Shown here in pieces: positions 1 to 6,627 of a DNA stretch of 13,540 nucleotides (positions within the stretch are counted from its first letter, which is position 1; the number at the start of each line of letters is the position of its first letter). The position numbers were made by a program, and so were the translations under genes. Source of the DNA: Actinobacteria bacterium UBA3120 (lineage in GTDB: Bacteria > Actinomycetota > Actinomycetes > S36-B12); NCBI GenBank assembly GCA_002365735.1, contig DEZY01000155.1:607-14146 (forward strand). The letters are read 5' to 3'. Below the pieces are notes generated by a model. That model did no database searches. It was given only the letters and a program-made list of their open reading frames with translations, and was not told the DNA's origin.

Positions 1-1253
1 CCACCAATCTGCTGGCTGGTGTTAAGGACCGCTGAGGCCACACCGGCATCATGGTTTCCAACCGCAAACAGTGCCGTGGCCGACAATGGCACAAAGATCA
101 GCCCCATACCAAGGCTGATGATGATCAGTGCGGGCAGAATATTTGACACGTATGAGCTCTCCGGAGTAATTCGCGTGAGAAGCAACATTCCACTTGTAGC
201 CAAGATAAAGCCGCCAAATGTGACATAGCGTGGACCAAATCGAGGCAATAACTGGCTGGTAATTCCAGCACTAATGATAATTCCGGCCGAGAACGGCAGG
301 AACAGTAGGCCAGCCTTCAAAGGTGTGTAGCCAAGGACGATCTGGAAGAAGTAGGTCAAGAAGAGAAACATTGCGAACAGTCCAATACCAAGGAAGAAAC
401 TGGCAAGGTAGGCACCACCACGGTTCGTGTTTTTAATGATCGCAAGTGGCAGCAGTGGGTTCGTTGATCGCTTTTCAATAAATAAGAAGAGAGCCAATAG
501 AACCAGGGCAATACCGATGAAAGTCAATGTAGAAGTTCCGGTCCAACCGTCTGACTCGGCCTTGGTGATTCCAAAAACTAGGGAGACTAAACCAAGCGTT
601 GCCGTGATCGCCCCAGGGATGTCGTACTTCGTGTCTCCCGTTGCCCGACTCTCTTTAACGTATGCCAAGCCCAGGAACACGGCCAGAATCGCAATGGGAA
701 CGTTGACCCACAATGTCCAATGCCACGATGTGTACTCGGTCAAAATACCGCCAAGCACCAGGCCAATTGCTGCGCCGGCACCAGAAAGTGCGCCATACAC
801 GCCGAATGCCTTTGCTCGTTCCTTTGAATCAGTAAAGGTAACTGAAATCAAACTCAGGGCTGCCGGAGCGAGGAGTGCGGCAAAGACTCCCTGGAGCCCG
901 CGAGCGGCAAATAGCATCCCTGCGTTCACCGAGAGCCCACCCAGCGCTGAAGCGGCAGCAAATCCGATCAGGCCGACGATAAACATACGTTTGCGACCCT
1001 GGAAGTCGGCTATCCGTCCGCCCAGAAGGAGAAGACCACCAAATGCCAAGGTGTATGCGGTCACGACCCATTGACGGTTTGCATCGCTGATGCCCAGATC
1101 CGCCTGCATGCTGGGCAGGGCAATATTTACAATCGAGGCGTCAAGCACAACCATCAATTGCGCCATTGCGATCACAACGAGTGCCCGCCAACGATTGGGG
1201 TCCGGTGCGGCAAGCTGGGGGCGGTCGGACTGGTCGGGCGGGGCGTTGGTCAC
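1..1253 (-). CDS. MFS drug efflux transporter, DHA2 (EmrB/QacA) family, partial
   Basis: Proton-coupled multidrug efflux permease of the inner membrane. I translated the minus strand from GTG at 1253 and it stays open to the window edge, so about 417 N-terminal residues are present and the C-terminus lies outside. Visible family motifs are LDASIVNIALP (residues 37-47), motif A GGRIADFQGRKR (78-89) and a motif C-like glycine-rich helix SGAGAAIGLVLGG (157-169), followed by the WHWTLWVNVP segment typical of 14-TM DHA2 pumps. The hydrophobic segments have the expected spacing. The GTG start is supported by AAGGAGA five bases upstream. The gene is co-directional with the racemase-like gene but separated by 205 bp, so it probably has its own promoter. 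The substrate cannot be read from sequence. No regulator gene is adjacent on the visible side. Confidence 0.93.
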   Translation of the reverse strand, partial: MTNAPPDQSDRPQLAAPDPNRWRALVVIAMAQLMVVLDASIVNIALPSMQADLGISDANRQWVVTAYTLAFGGLLLLGGRIADFQGRKRMFIVGLIGFAAASALGGLSVNAGMLFAARGLQGVFAALLAPAALSLISVTFTDSKERAKAFGVYGALSGAGAAIGLVLGGILTEYTSWHWTLWVNVPIAILAVFLGLAYVKESRATGDTKYDIPGAITATLGLVSLVFGITKAESDGWTGTSTLTFIGIALVLLALFLFIEKRSTNPLLPLAIIKNTNRGGAYLASFFLGIGLFAMFLFLTYFFQIVLGYTPLKAGLLFLPFSAGIIISAGITSQLLPRFGPRYVTFGGFILATSGMLLLTRITPESSYVSNILPALIIISLGMGLIFVPLSATALFAVGNHDAGVASAVLNTSQQIG

Positions 1254-1258
1254 GCAGT

Positions 1259-1265
1259 TCTCCTT
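1259..1265 (-). promoter_or_regulatory. Ribosome binding site fixing the GTG start of the MFS gene
   Basis: AAGGAGA on the minus strand ends five bases before the GTG at 1253. No better-placed ATG is visible, so this site decides the start. Confidence 0.75.
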
Positions 1266-1285
1266 GTTGGATTGGTAAATTCTTT

Positions 1286-1304
1286 AAATTGCAAAACGCA
1301 AGTT
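1286..1304. promoter_or_regulatory. Inverted repeat upstream of the MFS pump, possible operator
   Basis: TTGC-AAAAC-GCAA is a perfect 4-bp inverted repeat with a 5-bp spacer. It extends to AAATTGC/GCAAGTT with one mismatch per seven positions. It lies 33 bp upstream of the GTG start in AT-rich sequence, where a promoter would be expected. Efflux pumps of this type are often repressed by TetR or MarR regulators that bind short palindromes here. That this is such an operator is inference from position and symmetry only. Confidence 0.35.
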
Positions 1305-1400
1305 ACACTGTCCGTTCGCAATCGAGCAATGCGGGTCGAGTTACTGCCCCAAGTGATCTGCCGACAAGGGAAGGTGCTTTCAATTGTAAAGGCAGAAGCG

Positions 1401-1427
1401 TACTAAATAATTGAGCTGACGCTCGAA
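1401..1427 (-). terminator. Weak bulged hairpin with T-rich tail after the racemase-like gene
   Basis: On the minus strand, TTCGAGC-GTCA-GCTCAA forms a GAGC/GCTC stem extended by two A-T pairs across a bulged C. It is followed by TTATTTAG. It lies about 30 bp after the stop at 1459. The stem is short and the T-tract interrupted, so termination is only possible. The remainder of 1254-1458 shows no further gene. Confidence 0.25.
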
Positions 1428-1458
1428 TGCAGCCAAGTGATAACACTGGAGTTGGGAC

Positions 1459-2496
1459 CTAGGTCACACTGGGCCACGTGTCTGCAACGCGATATCCCAA
1501 TGGCCAAGGGTCGCTCGGATCAACGTAGAACTGACTCGTTCCATAGATATAACCCTGGCCGCTAATGCGTGGAATAATCGCCGGTCTGCCGTCTATTTCA
1601 GTTTCGGAAACTATCTGGCCGGTGAACTGCGAACCAATAATGCTCCGCCCAATAAACGATTCCCCGACCGAGATCACGCCACGAGCGTGCATTACCGCCA
1701 TTAATGCACTCACGCCTGTGCCCGTGGGTGAACGATCCAACTTCCCAGGATTAATCACACAGACATTGGTTGATGTGAGCTCACCAAGATCATTGCGTTC
1801 CAATTCACCGGTGAGGTACGCGAATGAGTGGTGCTTCCAATCAGGCAACAAAGGATGGTCAAAATTAAGCTGAGTATTCGCCGCGCTTCGCAACAGCATT
1901 CCAAATCGTGCCAACTCAGCCGCTTCACTTGGCTTGAGTTCAAAACCATGATCACTCGCTCTAGCCATGACAAAACTATCTCCACCAAATGCTGTTGTCA
2001 CCTCAACGGATCCATAACCCTTGACATCGATGAATTCCCGCTCGTGCACAACGAAACTGGGGAGGTTCTGCAAAGTCACCGAGGTCACTTTGCCGTCCAG
2101 GCATTCTGCCCGCACTTGAACCAATCCGCCCGGGGCCTCCAGCACTAAGTCGGTGACCGGCTCACGCATAGGCACGATTCCCGTCTCCAACAGCACGGTT
2201 GCTACACAAATAGTGTTCGAACCAGACATCGGTGGCGTATCTGCCGGTTCCATAATGATGAAACCCATGTCCGCAGTTGGGTTCACCGGTGGCACGAGCA
2301 AGTTGTAGTGGCGAAATACCCCGCCACGGGGTTCGTTTAACAAAAACTGACGCAAAGAGTCATCCGATGCAATGAATCGAGACTGCTCCCACACGCTGCT
2401 TCCTGGTATCGGAGCGACACCGGCAACGACAACATCGCCCACCTCACCTTCAGCGTGGACGTGCACCACCTGCACAATTCGTGACGTATTAACCAC
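1459..2496 (-). CDS. Proline racemase family protein with Ser/Thr in place of the catalytic cysteines
   Basis: Member of the proline racemase / hydroxyproline epimerase / trans-3-hydroxy-L-proline dehydratase superfamily. Evidence is the N-terminal VHVHAEGEVG segment, the first catalytic loop and the second catalytic loop DRSPTGTG. True racemases have Cys in both loops (MCGH and SPCGTG). Here they read MSGSN (Ser91 from this start) and SPTGTG (Thr258). Thr at the second site is the mark of the 3-hydroxyproline dehydratases and argues against racemase activity; Ser at the first site is less usual. The GTG at 2496 overlaps the upstream TAG by one base, which suggests coupled translation. An in-frame GTG at 2514 would add six residues but lacks an RBS. 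It is last in a three-gene minus-strand unit. Length (345 aa) is normal for the family. The exact substrate is unknown; dehydratase is an inference. Confidence 0.88.
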   Translation of the reverse strand: MVNTSRIVQVVHVHAEGEVGDVVVAGVAPIPGSSVWEQSRFIASDDSLRQFLLNEPRGGVFRHYNLLVPPVNPTADMGFIIMEPADTPPMSGSNTICVATVLLETGIVPMREPVTDLVLEAPGGLVQVRAECLDGKVTSVTLQNLPSFVVHEREFIDVKGYGSVEVTTAFGGDSFVMARASDHGFELKPSEAAELARFGMLLRSAANTQLNFDHPLLPDWKHHSFAYLTGELERNDLGELTSTNVCVINPGKLDRSPTGTGVSALMAVMHARGVISVGESFIGRSIIGSQFTGQIVSETEIDGRPAIIPRISGQGYIYGTSQFYVDPSDPWPLGYRVADTWPSVT

Positions 2497-3086
2497 TACT
2501 TTTTCAACTTCCACGGACCATTGGCCCAGATTGAAATGTATTTAGTTCCCCGGGGCAATATGATTTTCTTTTTCACGCTGCCACTTGAATTGACCACTGG
2601 AAACCCGCTCATCCCTTTTGCAGAAATGGGAAACACCACAACATCTCCACTCCCCCGATACACGAATGTCCGAACGGTATCTCGCTTAGTCAGCTTGGAA
2701 AGCTTCACCACGATCGGGGTTTTACCCGACGTAATTTTCGGAGCGCTAGTGATCGGCCGCACCCGCAGGGTCCACTGATCCGGAGCCGTGATCTTGGCCC
2801 CGATCAAAGCCAACGAATTCTTTTCAGCGAAAAAACTACCCGACGCAGGAGCATCACTTTCGATCCACGGCACTGAGTTTTTCCCTTTGGCAAATACGGG
2901 AACAGCCGCGAATGGCCCGGCTCCAACAAAAGTGAACTCCACAATCACAGACTTTCGAATCGTTCCCAAATCTGCAACCGCGTTGCCCACTCCGGAGGCT
3001 TCGCGCATCACTGCTGCTTGAGCGACCCCCTGGCTAACGGAAAGACCAAGAAGCACAATTGAGATCAGAAGAAATAATTTTTTCAT
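2496..3086 (-). CDS. Secreted protein with two tandem similar beta-rich domains, unknown function
   Basis: I do not recognise a named family. The N-terminus (MKKLFLLISIVLLGLSVSQGVAQA) is a clear Sec signal peptide with likely cleavage after AQA near residue 24. The mature part has no cysteine and consists of two similar halves, residues about 44-110 and 136-196. Each runs as a beta strand with V-x-x-F-x-(Y/F)-x-G-x-G, then P-(V/I)-x-AKG, then a SGS turn, and ends in a W-(T/K)-L motif; the second half closes with GPWKLKK. This suggests a duplicated small beta-sandwich facing outside the membrane. The ATG at 3086 lies three bases after the hydrolase stop, and its own stop overlaps the racemase-like start, so all three are probably co-transcribed. 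The extracellular domain may bind a ligand or surface polymer, but nothing in the sequence shows which. Confidence 0.8.
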   Translation of the reverse strand: MKKLFLLISIVLLGLSVSQGVAQAAVMREASGVGNAVADLGTIRKSVIVEFTFVGAGPFAAVPVFAKGKNSVPWIESDAPASGSFFAEKNSLALIGAKITAPDQWTLRVRPITSAPKITSGKTPIVVKLSKLTKRDTVRTFVYRGSGDVVVFPISAKGMSGFPVVNSSGSVKKKIILPRGTKYISIWANGPWKLKK

Positions 3087-3089
3087 GTT

Positions 3090-5117
3090 TTAGGCCAAGA
3101 TTGGATTCAGGCCTAGGTTGACAATCTCCTGGAGTGTGGTTTCATCCACCGGGTAGCCCGCATATCGCGTTGCCTCTTTGAGCGCTTTTTCTCGCGCCTT
3201 GTCCACATCTTGGGCAGATTTAGCATTGGCGGCAGCCCAATCACGGTACAGCTCCCAGGCGAGTTCACGCTGGCGTAGAGCCTGGTTGACCCGCTCCATT
3301 TGGATGTCACTTGCTTCCAAGCGCCACGTTTCCCTAAGCGCCTTTGGCAGGACGGCCCGGTAGTCATGTCCGCCTTGAGCAAAGGTTCCGGGAGTGGGAA
3401 CCAGTGCGTTCATCATGTCCAGGAAAGTCATCAGGTAGGTCGTGATCGGGACCCAATGCGTTCCCTTCGGTGCACCCACTTGACGGATACTCGCCGGGCC
3501 CAACCAATCTGGCCTACGCCACAGCACCTGCAGTCCAAATTTAGGAATAGGGTCATCTCCATTTTGCAGTAACAGGAATTTGATGCGGTCATGTTGCTCG
3601 GGGGCTAATTCAATCCAGTCTCGCAAAGTTCGGGGTAAATAAATCCCCGACTCATCCACCGTCGGCTCATCCGCCAAATGACTCTTTCCCCACAGCTGAT
3701 CGCGCCACTTCGTTGCTGCCGGCGTGCCAATCCACAGTGCAGCATCGAGTTCAGTACCCAGCAATCCCATCCTGCCAAGATCTCGGAACATTTCCTCACT
3801 CACTTGGGAACCTAAGCTTTCACCGAAAAGGAAGAACTTGGGTCGCTTCGCTGCCGGAATGGCGAGTAGTCGCTCAACGACTCCTTGGAGAACCATTCGG
3901 GTTTGCGCGGTTCCATCATCAACTCTTGTCAAAGACAGCGCTGAGGGAAGGACGGAGTACTGGATCGCAGCCGAAGCGCAGTCTCCCTGCATCAGATACT
4001 CGAACGTTTCAGTTGCGACGTAGTTGACATATCCCGAGCCTGTTGGAGAGAAAATCGCAAAAGCTTTTCGCTCTAGGGCCTTGGTGCGATCAATCTCGCG
4101 GAGCAAGACTTGTGCGCGCTCTTCGTCTGAATTTGCTACCTCAAGTGAGGCGTAGACTCGAATCGGTTGTTTCGCATTCTTAATTTGCATCACACTGTTG
4201 ATGCTCGCGGGGGGCAGGGACATGCTCAGCCATCGGGCACCCTCACGCGTTTGCTTATTCCACGGCAGGCCTGACGCCAAAGATCCGGTGACTTCTGGGA
4301 TCTCTGGTGCCTTCTCCAATCCGGGATCAATGCCGCCGCCGCTTTTGCCCAGAAATCTGTCGGCTTGTCCGATCGCAAGCCACCCGAAAGTGCCAAAAAT
4401 CGCGAGACTCGTGGTCCTTCCCAATAATCGATGGTCCTGCGGTTGACCCCCAAGCACGTAGGTCGCCCCCTTGGACAAAGAGTTTGTCAAAGCCGACTCA
4501 ACATAAGAGAGCCCGAGAGTGATTGCGGCGACCCCTGTTCCAATAACGGCAGCTTTGGCCGGCGTGACTTCGCGCACTTGATCTTCAAAGAAGTACTTGC
4601 CCTTAAATTCGGTGCTCACAACTGTTTTCGGGTAGGTCGCAGAACCAGGTAAGGATTTCCATGGCTGCGTTGTTGCCCAAGAGCAAGCTCCCACCACGAT
4701 GGCTGTCGCCACATGTGGCACACCGGGGCCACCGCGTTGATCGCGTGAGGCTGAAGTTGCGAGAGCGCTAACCCCCGCCATGGCGGTCAAAGTCTGCGAA
4801 GCAAGTCGTCCCAGTGCGCGTGACGAAGGTTCGTGCTCGCGCCAACGAAGAACGAAAGCAGCACCGGCACCCAAAACTCCCGCGGCACCAGCAACAAATA
4901 GGCGGTGACTAGCACTGGGTTCCTCAGTTCGGCCCAACCGCGAGGCGACAGAGGTCAACAAAGCATCACCAGCGCTGTACGCCTGGTATGCGATTGCCGA
5001 TGAAGCACCGGTGATTATCGCCTGATCGGTGGATCCACGAGTCAATAAGTTAGGTTGAAATGAGCGACCGATTGCTATGGCGGCACCCATTATCCCTGCG
5101 CTGGCAGACCTGTCCAT
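3090..5117 (-). CDS. Membrane alpha/beta hydrolase of the DUF2319 (Abhydrolase_9) family
   Basis: Actinobacterial alpha/beta hydrolase with an N-terminal membrane domain and a C-terminal catalytic domain. Hydrophobic segments fall near residues 73-90, 107-121, 136-148, 190-203 and 237-250. The catalytic part starts near residue 318 with IRVYASLEVANS. It contains the nucleophile elbow FGESLGS (Ser434), a candidate acid in QNGDDP (Asp521/522) and a late His in GGHDY (His584). The text QYSVLPSALSL and VLWRRPDWLGPASIR matches the family well. At 675 residues it is somewhat longer than I expect for the family, mainly from a C-terminal extension of about 85 charged helical residues after His584. 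No strong RBS precedes the ATG at 5117; an internal ATG at codon 10 is an alternative. Esterase or lipase-like action on a membrane substrate is inferred from the fold; the substrate is unknown. Confidence 0.87.
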   Translation of the reverse strand: MDRSASAGIMGAAIAIGRSFQPNLLTRGSTDQAIITGASSAIAYQAYSAGDALLTSVASRLGRTEEPSASHRLFVAGAAGVLGAGAAFVLRWREHEPSSRALGRLASQTLTAMAGVSALATSASRDQRGGPGVPHVATAIVVGACSWATTQPWKSLPGSATYPKTVVSTEFKGKYFFEDQVREVTPAKAAVIGTGVAAITLGLSYVESALTNSLSKGATYVLGGQPQDHRLLGRTTSLAIFGTFGWLAIGQADRFLGKSGGGIDPGLEKAPEIPEVTGSLASGLPWNKQTREGARWLSMSLPPASINSVMQIKNAKQPIRVYASLEVANSDEERAQVLLREIDRTKALERKAFAIFSPTGSGYVNYVATETFEYLMQGDCASAAIQYSVLPSALSLTRVDDGTAQTRMVLQGVVERLLAIPAAKRPKFFLFGESLGSQVSEEMFRDLGRMGLLGTELDAALWIGTPAATKWRDQLWGKSHLADEPTVDESGIYLPRTLRDWIELAPEQHDRIKFLLLQNGDDPIPKFGLQVLWRRPDWLGPASIRQVGAPKGTHWVPITTYLMTFLDMMNALVPTPGTFAQGGHDYRAVLPKALRETWRLEASDIQMERVNQALRQRELAWELYRDWAAANAKSAQDVDKAREKALKEATRYAGYPVDETTLQEIVNLGLNPILA

Positions 5118-5138
5118 GTCGAAAGTCTAACTACGATC

Positions 5139-5162
5139 CACGGGGCCTGCGATGCACCCGTG
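5139..5162. repeat. Short inverted repeat upstream of the hydrolase gene
   Basis: CACGGG (5139-5144) and CCCGTG (5157-5162) are perfect 6-bp inverted arms around a 12-base loop. It lies between the HNH-like stop and the hydrolase start and abuts the tandem repeat. It lacks a T-tract, so it is not a convincing terminator. Confidence 0.35.
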
Positions 5163-5192
5163 AAAGTCGTGAAAGTCGTGAAAGTCGTGAAA
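5160..5192. repeat. 9-bp tandem repeat, about 3.7 copies of GTGAAAGTC
   Basis: Three perfect units of GTGAAAGTC (5160-5168, 5169-5177, 5178-5186) are followed by the partial unit GTGAAA running into the stop codon of the HNH-like gene at 5193. A further GAAAGTC occurs at 5121-5127, just before the hydrolase start. The array occupies most of the 75-bp gap between the two genes. Copy number can vary by slippage in such arrays; an effect on the downstream operon is speculative. Confidence 0.8.
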
Positions 5193-5636
5193 CTAGTTGG
5201 TCTTCAGTTTGAGGAGATACTGCCCACCGCCCGGGGTAATTTCCGTGACAAACTTCACGCTCGGCGCGAGTCGGCTGACGCGGTCCAATAGCCACTGCGA
5301 TGCCTGCTCGGCGTCTTCTTCGGTGGGGCAACGCGCAACCGCCTCGCTGCCCCCTTTGATGGATAGTCTGTGAACCGATTCGAAGATCAAAGCAGGGTCA
5401 GCCACAAAGAGATCTTGGGACCAAGGAACGACCGGGGCTTTCTTGCCCCTCATGGTGTTGCAGGCGCGATGAGCCAGGCGCGCTGTAGTCACCGTTCCCT
5501 TTTTGGCCTTTGAATCGGCAAAGCTGTCAACACTTGGTCCAAGATCTGAATTCACTGAAGCTTCTGGGTCTACGGCTGCGTCGCAGAGCCAACAACGCCA
5601 ACTATCTCGCTCGCCTAAATCATTCAGATCGCTCAT
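5193..5636 (-). CDS. Small HNH-derived zinc protein, catalytic His apparently absent
   Basis: A 147-residue protein with the pattern of an HNH-type zinc site: CWLC (Cys15, Cys18) followed by AVDP, then RLAHRACN (His56, Cys59, Asn60) and RGKK. In active HNH nucleases a DH pair lies between these halves; here the matching place reads VDSFADSKAKKG, so the general-base histidine is missing. From memory, similar proteins with a conserved DS-x-KAK segment and an ARCPT-E-DAE helix occur across Actinobacteria without assigned function. I prefer ATG at 5636, with GAGG nine bases upstream, over the in-frame GTG two codons earlier, which the same GAGG would crowd. It may be a nucleic-acid-binding rather than a cutting protein; this is inference. 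It may head the operon running to 1459, after a 75-bp gap. Confidence 0.78.
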   Translation of the reverse strand: MSDLNDLGERDSWRCWLCDAAVDPEASVNSDLGPSVDSFADSKAKKGTVTTARLAHRACNTMRGKKAPVVPWSQDLFVADPALIFESVHRLSIKGGSEAVARCPTEEDAEQASQWLLDRVSRLAPSVKFVTEITPGGGQYLLKLKTN

Positions 5637-5705
5637 ATGCACCGCCCTCGACTATTAATTTAGCCACAATGGCCCAAAAGTAAAACCCGAAGTAAAACCA
5701 GAAGT

Positions 5706-5778
5706 GGAGCTGAGGGGAATCGAACCCCTGGCCTTCTCATTGCGAACGAGACGCGCTACCAACTGCGCCACAGCCCCT
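5706..5778 (-). tRNA. tRNA-Ala (anticodon CGC)
   Basis: The minus strand folds as a full 73-nt tRNA. The acceptor stem GGGGCTG pairs with CAGCTCC with one G-U pair, and the D-arm GCGCAGTTGGTAGCGC is present. The anticodon stem TCTCG/TGAGA encloses the loop TTCGCAA, giving anticodon CGC, and the T-arm is AGGGGTTCGATTCCCCT. The discriminator is A. The sequence continues with CTT, so CCA is not encoded. It lies 24 bp after the sepX stop on the same strand. Confidence 0.97.
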
Positions 5779-5802
5779 TACACCAGTGCAGGTTAGCAGG
5801 GA

Positions 5803-6603
5803 CTACTCGTTGACCGCGCGAGCTTGATAGGCAGAGTTGGCGCGGATGATCGGAATCTCAGTTGTTGAATCACTCACATTGGCTACTGGCTCGCGAACAA
5901 GATTGCCGCCTTGCGAATCGCGCACCTGCTGAACCATATTGACCATGGTTTCACCCGACCAATCACCGGTACGCTCAATATTGCGTGGAACTGCAGTTGC
6001 TCGTGGGGCGCTTACGTAACTTGGCAGAGTGCTAGGTACCGCATCCCAGCCTGGTTCTTCTTCATCCCATGGATCCCAGTTGGCAAACTCATCAAGTTCG
6101 GCTCTTTGTAATTCGGCCCGGGTGAGTGGACGTTGTTCCCGGCGTGTATCGCGGCCTTCGTCAACTTCATGCAATTCACGGTATGACCGAGTTCGAGTCT
6201 GGGCCGGGCGCTGCCCGCGCTTGGATGCAGTGAACATAGTTGCGGCAAGGAACGCGCCGAGAAGTAGTCCACTCGCAATTGCGGCGGCGGCCGGAATCAA
6301 TCCCAACACGGTTCCGATCAACGCCAATGCAGTAATACTGGTGAGTGCCGCGAGAACCACCGAGCGCCGCTTAGCTGACTGATTCCGAGCTCGGTCCCGC
6401 GGTGAAACGAATTCACGTTCGTGAGCTATAGCTCTGGCCGAATCGCTGTGCTGGGAATCTGCCCGGTCACCAAGGGAGCGCATTGCCGAACTAAATCGCG
6501 CTGTTGAGCGAACTTCACTGACTTGATCTTGACGTTTAAGCCAAATAGGGATCAGGACGGCGGCCCAAAGGCCAATGATCACCACATAAATCAAGCCGGT
6601 CAC
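5803..6603 (-). CDS. sepX: Divisome membrane protein SepX/GlpR
   Basis: Homologue of actinobacterial SepX (Streptomyces) / GlpR (Corynebacterium), equivalent to the membrane protein encoded after rimJ in mycobacteria. In those organisms it acts at the septum, and corynebacterial GlpR is the membrane receptor of the gephyrin-like protein Glp. The 266 residues show the expected layout. TM1 is at residues 4-22 with the signature IYVVIIGLWAAVLIPIWL, followed by a basic and polar cytoplasmic loop (23-80). A TM2-TM3 hairpin lies at about 81-126, and a long charged tail (131-266) contains an acidic Trp-rich stretch ANWDPWDEEEPGWD. The start is GTG at 6603, because a stop lies in frame upstream; no clear RBS is seen. 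It is 24 bp from the rimJ stop, so co-transcription is likely. No glp/moeA gene is present in this cluster. Confidence 0.87.
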   Translation of the reverse strand: MTGLIYVVIIGLWAAVLIPIWLKRQDQVSEVRSTARFSSAMRSLGDRADSQHSDSARAIAHEREFVSPRDRARNQSAKRRSVVLAALTSITALALIGTVLGLIPAAAAIASGLLLGAFLAATMFTASKRGQRPAQTRTRSYRELHEVDEGRDTRREQRPLTRAELQRAELDEFANWDPWDEEEPGWDAVPSTLPSYVSAPRATAVPRNIERTGDWSGETMVNMVQQVRDSQGGNLVREPVANVSDSTTEIPIIRANSAYQARAVNE

Positions 6604-6627
6604 AGGAGTAACGTTAGAGGCAATCGC

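Noticed and set aside
427..1074. Long plus-strand open frame of 215 codons
   Set aside because: It is antisense to the MFS gene, whose minus-strand translation shows clear family motifs; the plus-strand product is rich in Pro, Arg and Ser with no recognisable fold.
2521..2778. Plus-strand open frames inside the secreted-protein gene
   Set aside because: Antisense shadows; the minus-strand product has a signal peptide and internal domain repeat.
5160..5192. CRISPR array
   Set aside because: The units are 9 bp and directly abutting, with no unique spacers and no cas genes.
5131..5331. Minus-strand open frame reading through the 9-bp repeat
   Set aside because: It overlaps the HNH-like gene in another frame and its product is an Arg/Ser/Leu repeat caused by the array.
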